The notes below the pieces were generated by a model, which was given only the letters and a program-made list of their open reading frames with translations, was not told the DNA's origin and did no database searches. Positions 1-7,084 of a stretch of 29,408 nt of DNA are shown here, piece after piece; positions within the stretch are counted from its first letter, which is position 1; every line of letters starts with the position of its first letter. This DNA is from Candidatus Woykebacteria bacterium RIFCSPLOWO2_01_FULL_43_14. Its GTDB lineage: Bacteria; Patescibacteriota; Microgenomatia; Woykebacterales; 2-01-FULL-43-14. Location: contig MHDB01000007.1 of assembly GCA_001816835.1 (NCBI GenBank), positions 1 to 29,408 on the forward strand, given 5' to 3'. A program made the translations under genes and the position numbers.

Positions 1-193
1 TAACTCTGATCAAGTCACGCCCTGAACCCTCTCGAGAAACCTCCTCTTCAATAGTCTTTAAGCTTATCGGACAAAAAGGGCAAGCCACCTCTATCCGAAG
101 ATTGTCCTTTGGTCTGAGACCTCGTTTCGGAGCTATCACAACCCATTCTCCAGTAATCGGATTTTTCCTGAATTCAAAATCGGGCATAGGCAT
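1..193 (-). CDS. galT: Galactose-1-phosphate uridylyltransferase, N-terminal part (cut by window edge)
   Basis: The first 64 codons of a minus-strand gene that runs off the left edge. The protein begins MPMPDFEFRKNPITGEWVV and then has IAPKR and CPFCP. The R-K-(D/N)-P-I-T-G-E-W-V start and a CxxC pair (Cys38, Cys41, probable zinc ligands) are characteristic of GalT-type uridylyltransferases. These move UMP between UDP-glucose and a hexose 1-phosphate. A second in-frame ATG lies two codons in, at 187, so the start is 193 or 187; no strong ribosome binding site decides. It follows the GH94 phosphorylase and the four-helix-bundle gene on the same strand. A phosphorylase that releases sugar 1-phosphate beside an enzyme that uses sugar 1-phosphate suggests one route from disaccharide to nucleotide sugar, which is inference. 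The active-site HPH motif would lie outside the window. Confidence 0.8.
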   Translation of the reverse strand, partial: MPMPDFEFRKNPITGEWVVIAPKRGLRPKDNLRIEVACPFCPISLKTIEEEVSREGSGRDLIRV

Positions 194-200
194 TTAGAAC

Positions 201-594
201 ATTAGACTTTAGACTTTAGATTTCTAATTAAGACAGTACACATCTTCCCAACCTCATCAGCAATACGAATCAAGCCCTGATACTCCTCTTGATTAATGTA
301 TCCGAGGTCTCTTGAGAGATAGAGATGATACTTCGTTTCCTGCAAAGAGGCAAAAGCAATGTTAAGAAATTGTAGGTATTCACCAATATTTCTCCTTGCA
401 TTCCCTTCGACAATATTTGCTGGTACCGAACTTGCAGCTCGCCTTAATTGCTGTACCAATCCAAACCTCTCTTCATTCGGGAATTTGGATGACACTAGAT
501 ATACTTTTAGCGTCATTTCGTGTGCCTTTTCCCAAACTTTTAAATTCTCGAATCTATTTTCTAACATCTAATGCTCTAATTTCTAAAGTCTAAT
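201..594. repeat. 13-bp inverted repeat framing the four-helix-bundle gene
   Basis: ATTAGACTTTAGA at 201-213 is matched by its exact reverse complement TCTAAAGTCTAAT at 582-594. The left arm is followed by a partial second copy (ACTTTAGATTTCTAATTA). The left arm contains the stop codon of the four-helix-bundle gene. The right arm touches the last base of the GH94 stop codon. The gene therefore sits exactly between the arms, as a small inserted cassette would. No target-site duplication was identified. Confidence 0.7.
202..567 (-). CDS. Four-helix-bundle protein (S23/IVP-like, TIGR02436 type)
   Basis: A 121-residue, mostly helical protein with the family's hallmarks. Near the N-terminus comes FENLKVWEKAHEMTLKVY, then a region with F-P-x-E-E and LVQQLRRAASSVPANIVEG at residues 41-56, then a G-E-Y-x-x-F-L-x-I-A-x-A-S-x-x-E-T-x-Y segment. 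Members were first seen as intervening-sequence proteins inside 23S rRNA genes. They are related to the Avd accessory protein of diversity-generating retroelements. Their biochemical role is unclear, though some bind nucleic acid and form pentamers. No reverse transcriptase, variable repeat or rRNA is visible here. The start at 567 has no clear Shine-Dalgarno. The gene lies 26 bases after GH94 and 8 bases before galT, and is bracketed by a 13-bp inverted repeat, so it looks inserted into a sugar operon. Family assignment is firm; function is not. Confidence 0.85.
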   Translation of the reverse strand: MLENRFENLKVWEKAHEMTLKVYLVSSKFPNEERFGLVQQLRRAASSVPANIVEGNARRNIGEYLQFLNIAFASLQETKYHLYLSRDLGYINQEEYQGLIRIADEVGKMCTVLIRNLKSKV

Positions 595-3011
595 CATCCC
601 AATAGCACTTTAACATCAATATTGCTAGACTTTTGGTGCGTAACCAGACTACCTTTCACCACCTCGCCATTTACCTCTACTCTTACCACTCCTTTATTTA
701 CACCCTTAGGGTTTAACACTTCAATGTGGTAAGTTTTGCCTCGGAAAACCCTTTTGATGCTAAAGCTTTTCCAGTGTTTGGGGATACAGGGATCAATAAA
801 CAAACCCTCATAAGTAGGACGTACTCCCAAGATCCAGTCAGTACAAGCTCTAAGAAACCATGCCGCTGAACCCGTCATCCAGCTATAGGAACCTTTCCCA
901 AAATGGGGATTTTGCGGACCGAAAACAAACTCGCTATAGACGTAGGGCTCGACCTGATAAAGATCTGGATCCTCTCCTCGATTGATAGGGCAAGTTTTTT
1001 TCCAGATCTCATATGCCTTGTCCCCCCTCCCCAAGATACACTCCGCAATAACCGACCAGGCAACTAGGTGGTAAAAAATAGTACCATTTTCCTTAGTTCC
1101 AGGAGCAAACTGAGAGATAACGCCTAATTCCTTAGATAGATGGCTGTAGGCTGGCAAGAAAATACAGGGTCCATAGGCTGTGTCCAAATGCTTCCAGACT
1201 GAGTCCATGGCCGTAAGTCCCCTCTTCTCATCAGCCACCCCACTCATAACTGCCCAGGTCTGGCCGTCCAGATAGATTTTACCCTCACGGTTCTTATGGC
1301 TCCCGATGAATTTGCCATCATTATCCGTTGCCCTGATATACCACGCCCCATCCCAAAAATAATGGTTGGTGGTGGAGCGAATCCTCTGATAGATATGGCT
1401 GTACTTATCTAGTAGATCGCTCAGGCTCTTCTCAGTTTGGTTAAGTGTTTTGAGATTAACTGATGAGGACGAAAGGCGATCTATCAACGGGACCAACCTA
1501 CTAATATTCCAGCACACATGATTGGCAACCATCAGTGACTCAGCCTTAAGTCCGACTCCCCCACTCAGCGCGTCATTCCAATCCGCTGCTCTTCGCAAAG
1601 GGATGCCGTTCGGGCTAACATGGTACAAGGTGTTGTCCAGTGCCCTAAGAAGATGTTCAAAAACACTTTTCTCGTCAGACTTGTCATTCTCAGGGCTATC
1701 ATAGTAACTAATTTTCTTTGCTAAGAAACTAAAGTCAGCGGTTTCCTCCAAGTAGTTAATAATCGCCATCACCAGCCACTGACAATCGTCAGAGTGATTC
1801 GTTTCCACACCTTTACCCGTTGCTCTATTCCAGTTATGGTTGACTCTTCCATCAAGATATTGGTTTTGTAAAAGCTCTACCAGAACACTCTCCGCTAATT
1901 TCTGATCCAGAGGCAAAATCCCATAAATATGCTGACACTCATCCCTAAAACCAATATCCCCACCACCAATATAAAGCGAATCAGATTCACCCCAGACGCT
2001 CGCCATCCAAGCCTGATACTTGGTCCAATAGTTAACCATTACGTCAAAATTATGATCGGGTGTGACTACCTTTAACCTAGAGCTAAAATCCGACCACTGC
2101 TCCGCAACACGTATGTACTCGGAGTCAACTTTTTTCTTTGGGTGGTATTTTTTTACCAGTTTATCCGCTTCTGACTTACTCTTAGCCACACCTAAAACTA
2201 CGTTTATACTCAAAGACTGCTTTGGCTTTAAGACCAAATCCTTTTTTAGCACTCCAACAGCGTCTTCGCCAATAGCGTTGTTATTTCCTGATGCATTAGC
2301 AAATAAACCTTGTGGATTACTCAAATATCTATTTTGCCCAACAAAGGCACTTTTACTACATTCCCAACCATCAAAGTCTGTGTCTCCAGATAAAAAAGCC
2401 ACCATTCCCCAAGCGTCACCAACACGATCCGGTCTATCGCCTCGGGTTTTGGTTCCATAGATGGTATTCTTTTCGTAATGAACATTGTTGAAAAAAACAT
2501 CGAAATTTCTGTCCGTGAGATCCCGGTAAAATGACCCTAAGACCCATTCAACATAAGTGTGTAAGCTTAGACGTCGAACCCTAGTGTCCAGATTTTTTAC
2601 CTTAATTCTCCACACTTCAAGCGTATCATCAAGTGGTACAAAATACTCAATCTCTGAGTAAATCAGGTTAGTCGTGTTAGCTATCTTGGTATACCCCAAC
2701 CCATGGACGGACTCCCAACTATCGTATTTGCCCATAATAGGTTGCCAGTTGGTAGACCAAACCTCCCCGCTGTCCTGATCTCGAATAAACAAGTAACGTC
2801 CTGGCCGGTCTTGCGTAATCGAATCACCTGGGACTTCTCTAGTTACTCGGTTGTACTTAGTGTCGTAAACAAAGGAATACCCTCCTCCGGTAGCACTCAC
2901 TAGAGCACAGTATTTACGATTTGAAAGAAAATTTAGCCAAGGTTTAGGCGTGTTCGGATCGGTTACGATATATTCTGTTCCAGAATCCGAAAAGTGCCCA
3001 TATTTACTCAC
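594..3011 (-). CDS. GH94 glycoside phosphorylase (cellobiose/chitobiose phosphorylase-like)
   Basis: An 805-residue protein, the usual length for GH94. It opens with YGHFSDSGTEYIVTDPNTPKPW and AGGGYSF-like residues (TGGGYSFVYD), as in cellobiose and diacetylchitobiose phosphorylases. Next come R-P-G-R-Y-L-F-I-R-D, a beta-sandwich N-terminal domain, and an (alpha/alpha)6 catalytic domain. The catalytic domain contains GFRDECQ, RAADWNDALSGG and PGTKENGTIFYH. Asp477 and Asp480 in the ADWND motif include the expected general acid. These enzymes use phosphate to split a beta-linked disaccharide into a sugar 1-phosphate and a free sugar, saving ATP; the exact substrate cannot be read from the sequence. 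No signal peptide is seen, so it is probably cytosolic. The start is GTG at 3011, preceded by GGCAGG. It follows the six-hairpin-like gene and leads to galT. Confidence 0.88.
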   Translation of the reverse strand: MSKYGHFSDSGTEYIVTDPNTPKPWLNFLSNRKYCALVSATGGGYSFVYDTKYNRVTREVPGDSITQDRPGRYLFIRDQDSGEVWSTNWQPIMGKYDSWESVHGLGYTKIANTTNLIYSEIEYFVPLDDTLEVWRIKVKNLDTRVRRLSLHTYVEWVLGSFYRDLTDRNFDVFFNNVHYEKNTIYGTKTRGDRPDRVGDAWGMVAFLSGDTDFDGWECSKSAFVGQNRYLSNPQGLFANASGNNNAIGEDAVGVLKKDLVLKPKQSLSINVVLGVAKSKSEADKLVKKYHPKKKVDSEYIRVAEQWSDFSSRLKVVTPDHNFDVMVNYWTKYQAWMASVWGESDSLYIGGGDIGFRDECQHIYGILPLDQKLAESVLVELLQNQYLDGRVNHNWNRATGKGVETNHSDDCQWLVMAIINYLEETADFSFLAKKISYYDSPENDKSDEKSVFEHLLRALDNTLYHVSPNGIPLRRAADWNDALSGGVGLKAESLMVANHVCWNISRLVPLIDRLSSSSVNLKTLNQTEKSLSDLLDKYSHIYQRIRSTTNHYFWDGAWYIRATDNDGKFIGSHKNREGKIYLDGQTWAVMSGVADEKRGLTAMDSVWKHLDTAYGPCIFLPAYSHLSKELGVISQFAPGTKENGTIFYHLVAWSVIAECILGRGDKAYEIWKKTCPINRGEDPDLYQVEPYVYSEFVFGPQNPHFGKGSYSWMTGSAAWFLRACTDWILGVRPTYEGLFIDPCIPKHWKSFSIKRVFRGKTYHIEVLNPKGVNKGVVRVEVNGEVVKGSLVTHQKSSNIDVKVLLG

Positions 3012-3092
3012 TCAGCACCTGCCCTGAAAAAGGGGTTTGAGGCAAATTATAGGGGACCTGAGCAGTGGTACTTATCATATATGCTTACCTAG

Positions 3093-3121
3093 AGTTTAGA
3101 GTGCTGTTATAAGCCTGTCAA
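3093..3121 (-). promoter_or_regulatory. Candidate sigma70-type promoter for the GH94 gene
   Basis: On the minus strand a perfect -35 TTGACA (3116-3121) is followed after 17 bases by TAAACT (3093-3098). This gives a start near 3086 and a leader of about 75 bases. A second possible -10, TATAAT, lies at 3046-3051, closer to the gene but without a recognisable -35. The 116-bp gap after the upstream gene is wide for this contig, which fits an internal promoter. Confidence 0.5.
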
Positions 3122-3127
3122 TACAAC

Positions 3128-4192
3128 CTAAGGCATTCGAGAAACCTTGGCTAAGCTTAAATAGGCCATTAAGTAGCAGATTATCGATTCGGCCCCTTTG
3201 TTACGACTTACACCACCCTCCCCCAAACCATCGTAGACAGCACCAGTCTCAGGAGAGAGCATCGGCGTATTTATCAGATTATTACCACCAAACCAATCGA
3301 ACCAGTCGTAAGCTAGGTCTAGATACTTAGGGTCTCTACTGATTTTATAAGCTTCCGAGTACGTCAGAACCATATCAGTCACATCAATCACTTGTTGGTC
3401 ATAAGTCGCCCTAGTCTCACCTCGAGTATACCAACCCTTATTCCCAACTGGCGAAGGCTTTCCACGAACCCGGGAATTTTGCTCCAAAAAGTCCAGAGAC
3501 TCAAGGGCAACTCTCAAAGAACTAGCATTTTGTGTAATTTGGTAAGAATAAAGCAAACTCAAAGGAATAGTTGAATTAGCATAAGTCAGAGAATTTTCAT
3601 ACCACTTCCAACTAGAAGATGCATTGTTTAACCATCGATCTAGAATTTTATTCTCTATTTCTATAAGTTTGTCCATGTAAAATGTGTTTCTAGGAAAAAC
3701 TTTAGCCAGATAGCCTAACCCTATTACACTATAAGATAGAGCTCTAATATACGTAACTTGATCAATTTGTTTACTCGATTTATCTATTATTAACTTAATA
3801 TCAACTTCAGTTTTGTTTTCTTTATTAAAAAACAAAAAGTGCCCCAAAGACCATAATACTCGGCCAAAACTATCTTGACTGGTATCGTGAGTCAACACTT
3901 CTCCTTCTGAACTTATATAGTTAAAAAACAGGCTGTCGGATTTCTGAACTTTTTCTATATAATTTACGTAAATCTTTTGGAGTTTTTCTAAGTCTCTACC
4001 TAGTTCTTTACTAGAGTCTTTGTAAAGATCCAAGTAGTCTGTTACAACGATTAGGGCTCTTGTTTGGTCATCAATACTATAGCCATGCTCCAAAGCCGGG
4101 TCGTCCCATAAAGTGTGCTGGATTATTCCCTTGTCACTATTAAGGAGTAAAAAATGCGTTAAGTTTGGGGGACTCTTAAAATCAATTTCCAT
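3128..4192 (-). CDS. Glycosyltransferase-associated six-hairpin (alpha/alpha) carbohydrate protein
   Basis: A 354-residue soluble protein without a signal peptide or membrane segment. Near the N-terminus it has the block EHGYSIDDQTRALIV, then a segment like QDSFGRVLWSLG. Near the end it has a G-x-Y-D-G-L-G-E-G-G-V-S-x-N-K-G-A-E-S run. The G-Y-x-x-D-D-x-x-R-A-L pattern and spaced Trp/Tyr-rich helices match (alpha/alpha)6 domains that follow, or are fused to, GT4 glycosyltransferases in many bacteria. Here it starts 24 bases after the GT4 gene and precedes the GH94 gene. The pair may form or trim a glycan together, but no catalytic residue can be assigned with confidence. It could be a glycosidase, an epimerase-like fold or a binding domain. 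Start ATG 4192 has a CAGGA-type site. Confidence 0.55.
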   Translation of the reverse strand: MEIDFKSPPNLTHFLLLNSDKGIIQHTLWDDPALEHGYSIDDQTRALIVVTDYLDLYKDSSKELGRDLEKLQKIYVNYIEKVQKSDSLFFNYISSEGEVLTHDTSQDSFGRVLWSLGHFLFFNKENKTEVDIKLIIDKSSKQIDQVTYIRALSYSVIGLGYLAKVFPRNTFYMDKLIEIENKILDRWLNNASSSWKWYENSLTYANSTIPLSLLYSYQITQNASSLRVALESLDFLEQNSRVRGKPSPVGNKGWYTRGETRATYDQQVIDVTDMVLTYSEAYKISRDPKYLDLAYDWFDWFGGNNLINTPMLSPETGAVYDGLGEGGVSRNKGAESIICYLMAYLSLAKVSRMP

Positions 4193-4216
4193 AAACTGAT
4201 CCTGAAGTACTTGGGC

Positions 4217-5428
4217 CTATACTTTAACAGCTAGTTCCTCTCGACTTTCTTTGGCAACAAGACGAAGTAAGTCCAAATGCTGCAGGGCTACATTAGACCA
4301 AGTCATATGCCTACCGTAATCGTAGGCCTTCATTTCCATTTCTCGCATCTCTTTGGGGTTGTTAATTAGATACACCATCTCATCAGCGATTCCCGCCGAG
4401 CTAGCAAAGTCGGTAAGAATTCCTCTTCCCTTAGCCAGCACTTCTTGGGCGTAGATATACGGTGTTGAGATGCAGGACTTCCCAGCCCCAACGGCATAAG
4501 CTAGTGCCCCACTGGTGATCTGCTGCGGGTCCAAATAAGGAGTAATATAGATATCAGTCGCGCGAAGGTAATCAACAAGTTGATCTATCGGGATATAGCG
4601 GTTCAGAAACCTAACGTTCTCTTCGATCTTGTACTTCTTCACCAGGGCCTCAAGTTCGTGACGGTAGTTCTCATTCTCAAAACGAGCTACCACAGGATGA
4701 GTACGACCAATTACAAGATATATAATAGTAGGATCTAACTTAGCTACCTTAGCAATAGCCTCAATGGCATACTCGATCCCCTTGTTACGAGAAATAAGAT
4801 TTATCGTCGAAGCAACCTTGCGCCCCTTTAAACCCGTTTTCTCTTTAAATTTCTCTGATCCACCCAAAGGTATGTCAGGCACTCCGTGATGAATCATAAG
4901 TACTTTTTTTCGGTCAATCCCATAAATCTCGGTAAGTCTCCTAATTGCCTCAGTTACCATAACAATAACCACCGTGGATTTATCAGCAATCCGTTTGATA
5001 ATTTCTTTTTGATTAGGCGAGGGCTGCTCAAGAATGGTATGGAATGTGGTTACCAAAGGCTTCTTAATGCGTTCCACAAAGCTTAGGATATACTCGCCGT
5101 TCTTACCCCCGTTTAATCCAAATTCGTGCTGTAAACTGACCACCTCACTACTGGAACGGTTTATATAGTCAGCAGCACTTATGTAGTCTTCAATCTTATT
5201 CTGATCTATTTTATACTTCACTTCCCAAGGATATGTGACACGCTGGTCTGGATCATCCAAAACCATGATCTCGGCTAAATAATCAGGATTCAACTCGTTA
5301 ACGGCGTTGGTCAAATCCTTGGTATAAGTGCCAATACCACACTCCCGGGGAATGTAACTGGAAACGTAGATCGCGCGTACTTGACGCCCAATTCCCTTAA
5401 ATTTTGAAACTATACCGTTTTTAACCAT
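4217..5428 (-). CDS. GT4-family glycosyltransferase (GT-B fold)
   Basis: A 403-residue GT-B protein. Its N-terminal half has IYVSSYIPRECGIGTYTKDL, the glycine-rich acceptor-side loop of GT4 enzymes of the E-C-G-I-(A/G)-T type, and then SLQHEFG and TTFHT. The C-terminal nucleotide-sugar half contains NLISRNKGIEYAIEAI, RFLNRYIP and DIYITPYLDPQQITSGALAY. The usual E-G-F-G-x-P-x-x-E motif is replaced by P-Q-Q-I-T-S-G-A-L-A-Y, a variant seen in this subgroup. It presumably adds a sugar from a nucleotide donor to a glycan or lipid at the cytoplasmic face; donor and acceptor are unknown. It is the first gene of the sugar operon, with its own promoter at 5510-5538. An AAAAGG site lies 6-7 bases before ATG 5428, so unlike several genes in this window it has a normal leader. 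Confidence 0.8.
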   Translation of the reverse strand: MVKNGIVSKFKGIGRQVRAIYVSSYIPRECGIGTYTKDLTNAVNELNPDYLAEIMVLDDPDQRVTYPWEVKYKIDQNKIEDYISAADYINRSSSEVVSLQHEFGLNGGKNGEYILSFVERIKKPLVTTFHTILEQPSPNQKEIIKRIADKSTVVIVMVTEAIRRLTEIYGIDRKKVLMIHHGVPDIPLGGSEKFKEKTGLKGRKVASTINLISRNKGIEYAIEAIAKVAKLDPTIIYLVIGRTHPVVARFENENYRHELEALVKKYKIEENVRFLNRYIPIDQLVDYLRATDIYITPYLDPQQITSGALAYAVGAGKSCISTPYIYAQEVLAKGRGILTDFASSAGIADEMVYLINNPKEMREMEMKAYDYGRHMTWSNVALQHLDLLRLVAKESREELAVKV

Positions 5429-5509
5429 AACAAACCTTTTCTTTGAGTACTTACAAAATGTGGCACGTGAAACCTAGGCTAAAGGCAGCAAAAAAATAGA
5501 TCAATATTG

Positions 5510-5538
5510 ATTCTACCTTTCTTAAGTTAAACAGTCAA
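5510..5538 (-). promoter_or_regulatory. Promoter of the GT4/GH94/galT sugar operon
   Basis: Minus-strand -35 TTGACT (5533-5538), a 17-base spacer, and -10 TAGAAT (5510-5515). The predicted start is near 5503, giving a leader of about 75 bases before ATG 5428. Both boxes match the sigma70 consensus in five of six positions at ideal spacing. Confidence 0.7.
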
Positions 5539-5545
5539 ATTTGAC
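5534..5545. promoter_or_regulatory. 12-bp perfect palindrome over the -35 box (possible operator)
   Basis: GTCAAATTTGAC is a perfect palindrome. It overlaps the -35 of the minus-strand promoter (5533-5538). Its right half is part of a consensus TTGACA on the plus strand (5541-5546). It may be a dimeric repressor site, or simply two back-to-back -35 boxes. No regulator gene is in the window. Confidence 0.4.
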
Positions 5546-6295
5546 AGGTGCTAGCGCTTATGTACCAAGAATACCTCTTGACAAACCGGTAACAACGTGT
5601 AACTATTATATAGAATCGTCCAATTTGTTAGCCGTAACTCTGATCGACGCGAAGCCTAATTCGAGACACTTTTACACCAACATCAAGGCTTTAAACAGTA
5701 ATGAAAAACTCCATGTAATCTGGGTTACTAAACTCTTACACAGTTACACAATACTTGGTGTTTAATTAGACGACGGATCCCCTCGTAGCACATTAACAAC
5801 CTGTCCATGTTAATCGTTTTTAAAAACCTCTTGATCGTATCTGGAGTTAGTTAAAATAGCTCACAAAATTTATCTTGTGGAAGTTCCGATGTTTTAGCTT
5901 TATGCGCCTTCATTGTGTAGTCGGTGGTTACCAGCGTTGTAAAACCAACTAGTACCGGTTCACGAAGCTGTAAAGATTTGTTTGTGGGTAAGAACTAAAG
6001 AATGTCGTCGGCAATGGCCAAGTAGTCCTGGTTCCTAGTTTAGTGTCTAGTCTATCTAAATAACTGCTTTCACTTTTTCTCGAGCGCGATAGCAGGTATT
6101 TTGGAAGGAGATCATAGGAGGTCGTTATGAGAGTCGTATAAAAGTAGTTTGAAAATTGGAGAGAGTTAGATTGCCACAGGCGAGTCCTGTTTATGTTTAC
6201 CCCTAGTTTTGTGGGTAATCCCCGGCCCCGTGCTGGTTTTAGAGTTTGATAGTCTTAAAATATCAGACCCTGGAACGAGCACGGGGCCTTCCTCT
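5546..6295 (+). other. 750-bp region with no credible protein; possible plus-strand noncoding RNA
   Basis: No ORF here looks like a real gene on either strand. The longest (5541-5765 plus, TTG start, 74 codons) has no Shine-Dalgarno and no family features. The stretch is rich in short stem-loops on the plus strand: ATTAACA/TGTTAAT at about 5792-5814, CACAA/TTGTG near 5863-5879, CAGG/CCTG at 6177-6189, TTACCC/GGGTAA at 6197-6219, and a very long hairpin at 6224-6288. A second TTGACA at 5578-5583 is followed by AT-rich sequence (TATTATATAGAAT) but at poor spacing. A purine-rich GGAAGGAG...GGAGG stretch at 6103-6122 precedes a four-codon ORF. I compared it by eye with RNase P RNA, tmRNA, SRP RNA and 6S RNA and saw none of their conserved cores. 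A structured RNA of about 700 bases is possible but unproven. Confidence 0.3.
6224..6288 (+). ncRNA. Long imperfect hairpin, plus-strand sense (RNA 3' element or terminator)
   Basis: GGCCCCGTGCT (6224-6234) pairs perfectly with AGCACGGGGCC (6278-6288). The stem continues inward for 7 pairs (6236-6242 with 6270-6276) and 8 pairs (6244-6251 with 6261-6268), separated by single mismatches, around the 9-base loop GTCTTAAAA. That makes 26 pairs in all. Three of them (at 6239, 6240 and 6246) are T opposite G. They pair as U-G in plus-strand RNA but would be A-C mismatches in minus-strand RNA, so the structure is kept for plus-strand transcription. TTCCTCTTT follows, a weak U-rich tail. It ends 8 bases before the stop of the convergent WecG/TagA gene and could also stop transcription there. 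Confidence 0.5.
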
Positions 6296-7054
6296 TTATC
6301 TAGACTTTTTATTCGTAAACTTTTCTTTTAACACTGCGAACACGAACTTCGGAAGGGCAAGCTGTCTTCTAAAACGCCTTGGTTCTTGTAGAAGTCTGAA
6401 CAACCACTCCAAACCCAAATTACGGATTACTTTTGGAGCTCTTACTTTGTTCCCAGCCAAATAATTTAACACTCCCCCTACACCTATTGACACCCTCACA
6501 GGCAACCTACCAAGATTACGGTCAATCCATTTTTCCTGCTTGTTTTGCCCATAGGCAACCAAAAGAATATGAATACCACCATGCTGACGGGCAAAGCTTT
6601 TTATCACATCCCCAGAACTGGTGTCAAAGTCCTCCCCAGGTCCTCCTTCAAAACAGCCAATGGTAAGATCAGGGTATTTAGCCAAAACATTGTCCGCTGC
6701 TTTATATGCAGTCTCACCCCTACCCCCAAGAAAGAAAAACACCCATTTATTCTTGTTACCGACATCCAACAGTAAGTCGACTAGATCCGCCCCACTACTA
6801 CGGTGTTCTAGACCTCTATTAAGCAACCTGGAAGACCAAAGGATACCTATCCCATCGGGAATACTGAGATCAGAACCGTTCAGGATTCTTTTGAAATCAG
6901 CATCCTTTTGCGCCTCCATAACAAATTCAGGGTTGGGAGTTACGACGTAGTAATTCTTTCTTGAGCTCTTACTACGCAACATTCCTAAAATGGCGTCTAA
7001 AGCATCATGTAAGGAGGCATTATCAAACTTAACCCCAAGTATTTCTGGTTTCAT
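6296..7054 (-). CDS. WecG/TagA/CpsF-family glycosyltransferase (GT26)
   Basis: A 252-residue protein, typical for the family. Hallmarks in order are ILGVKFDN near the start, YYVVTPNPEFVMEAQKD with the conserved Thr-Pro-Asn-x-Glu, LSIPDGIGILWSSRLL with the Asp-Gly catalytic region, FFLGGRGETAYKAA, LLVAYGQNKQEKWI, and GVGGVLNYLAGNKVRAPKVIRNLGLEWLFRL near the C-terminus. Members transfer N-acetylmannosamine or related sugars to a lipid-linked GlcNAc in teichoic-acid or enterobacterial common antigen synthesis. Donor identity here is not determinable. The C-terminal region rich in Arg and Leu resembles the membrane-targeting appendage of TagA. It lies 30 bases after the GT4 gene and is last in the mreB operon, ending 8 bases from the long plus-strand hairpin. 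Confidence 0.88.
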   Translation of the reverse strand: MKPEILGVKFDNASLHDALDAILGMLRSKSSRKNYYVVTPNPEFVMEAQKDADFKRILNGSDLSIPDGIGILWSSRLLNRGLEHRSSGADLVDLLLDVGNKNKWVFFFLGGRGETAYKAADNVLAKYPDLTIGCFEGGPGEDFDTSSGDVIKSFARQHGGIHILLVAYGQNKQEKWIDRNLGRLPVRVSIGVGGVLNYLAGNKVRAPKVIRNLGLEWLFRLLQEPRRFRRQLALPKFVFAVLKEKFTNKKSR

Positions 7055-7084
7055 AGAAATTACTTACTTATCCACAATTGTATC

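Noticed and set aside
202..567. Diversity-generating retroelement (Avd-like four-helix protein)
   Set aside because: No reverse transcriptase, template repeat or variable repeat is visible; only the fold relationship holds.
5541..5765. 74-codon plus-strand ORF from TTG in the large gap
   Set aside because: No Shine-Dalgarno, no recognisable family, and the start overlaps the palindrome and -35 box.
6230..6262. TTTTAGAG ... CTTAAAAT resembling a crRNA/tracrRNA pair
   Set aside because: These bases are the inner stem and loop of the long hairpin, and no Cas9 or repeat array is present.
7068..7076. TTATCCACA, a perfect DnaA box, between two glycosyltransferase genes
   Set aside because: Single copy, with no cluster of boxes, no AT-rich unwinding region and no dnaA or dnaN nearby, so not an origin.
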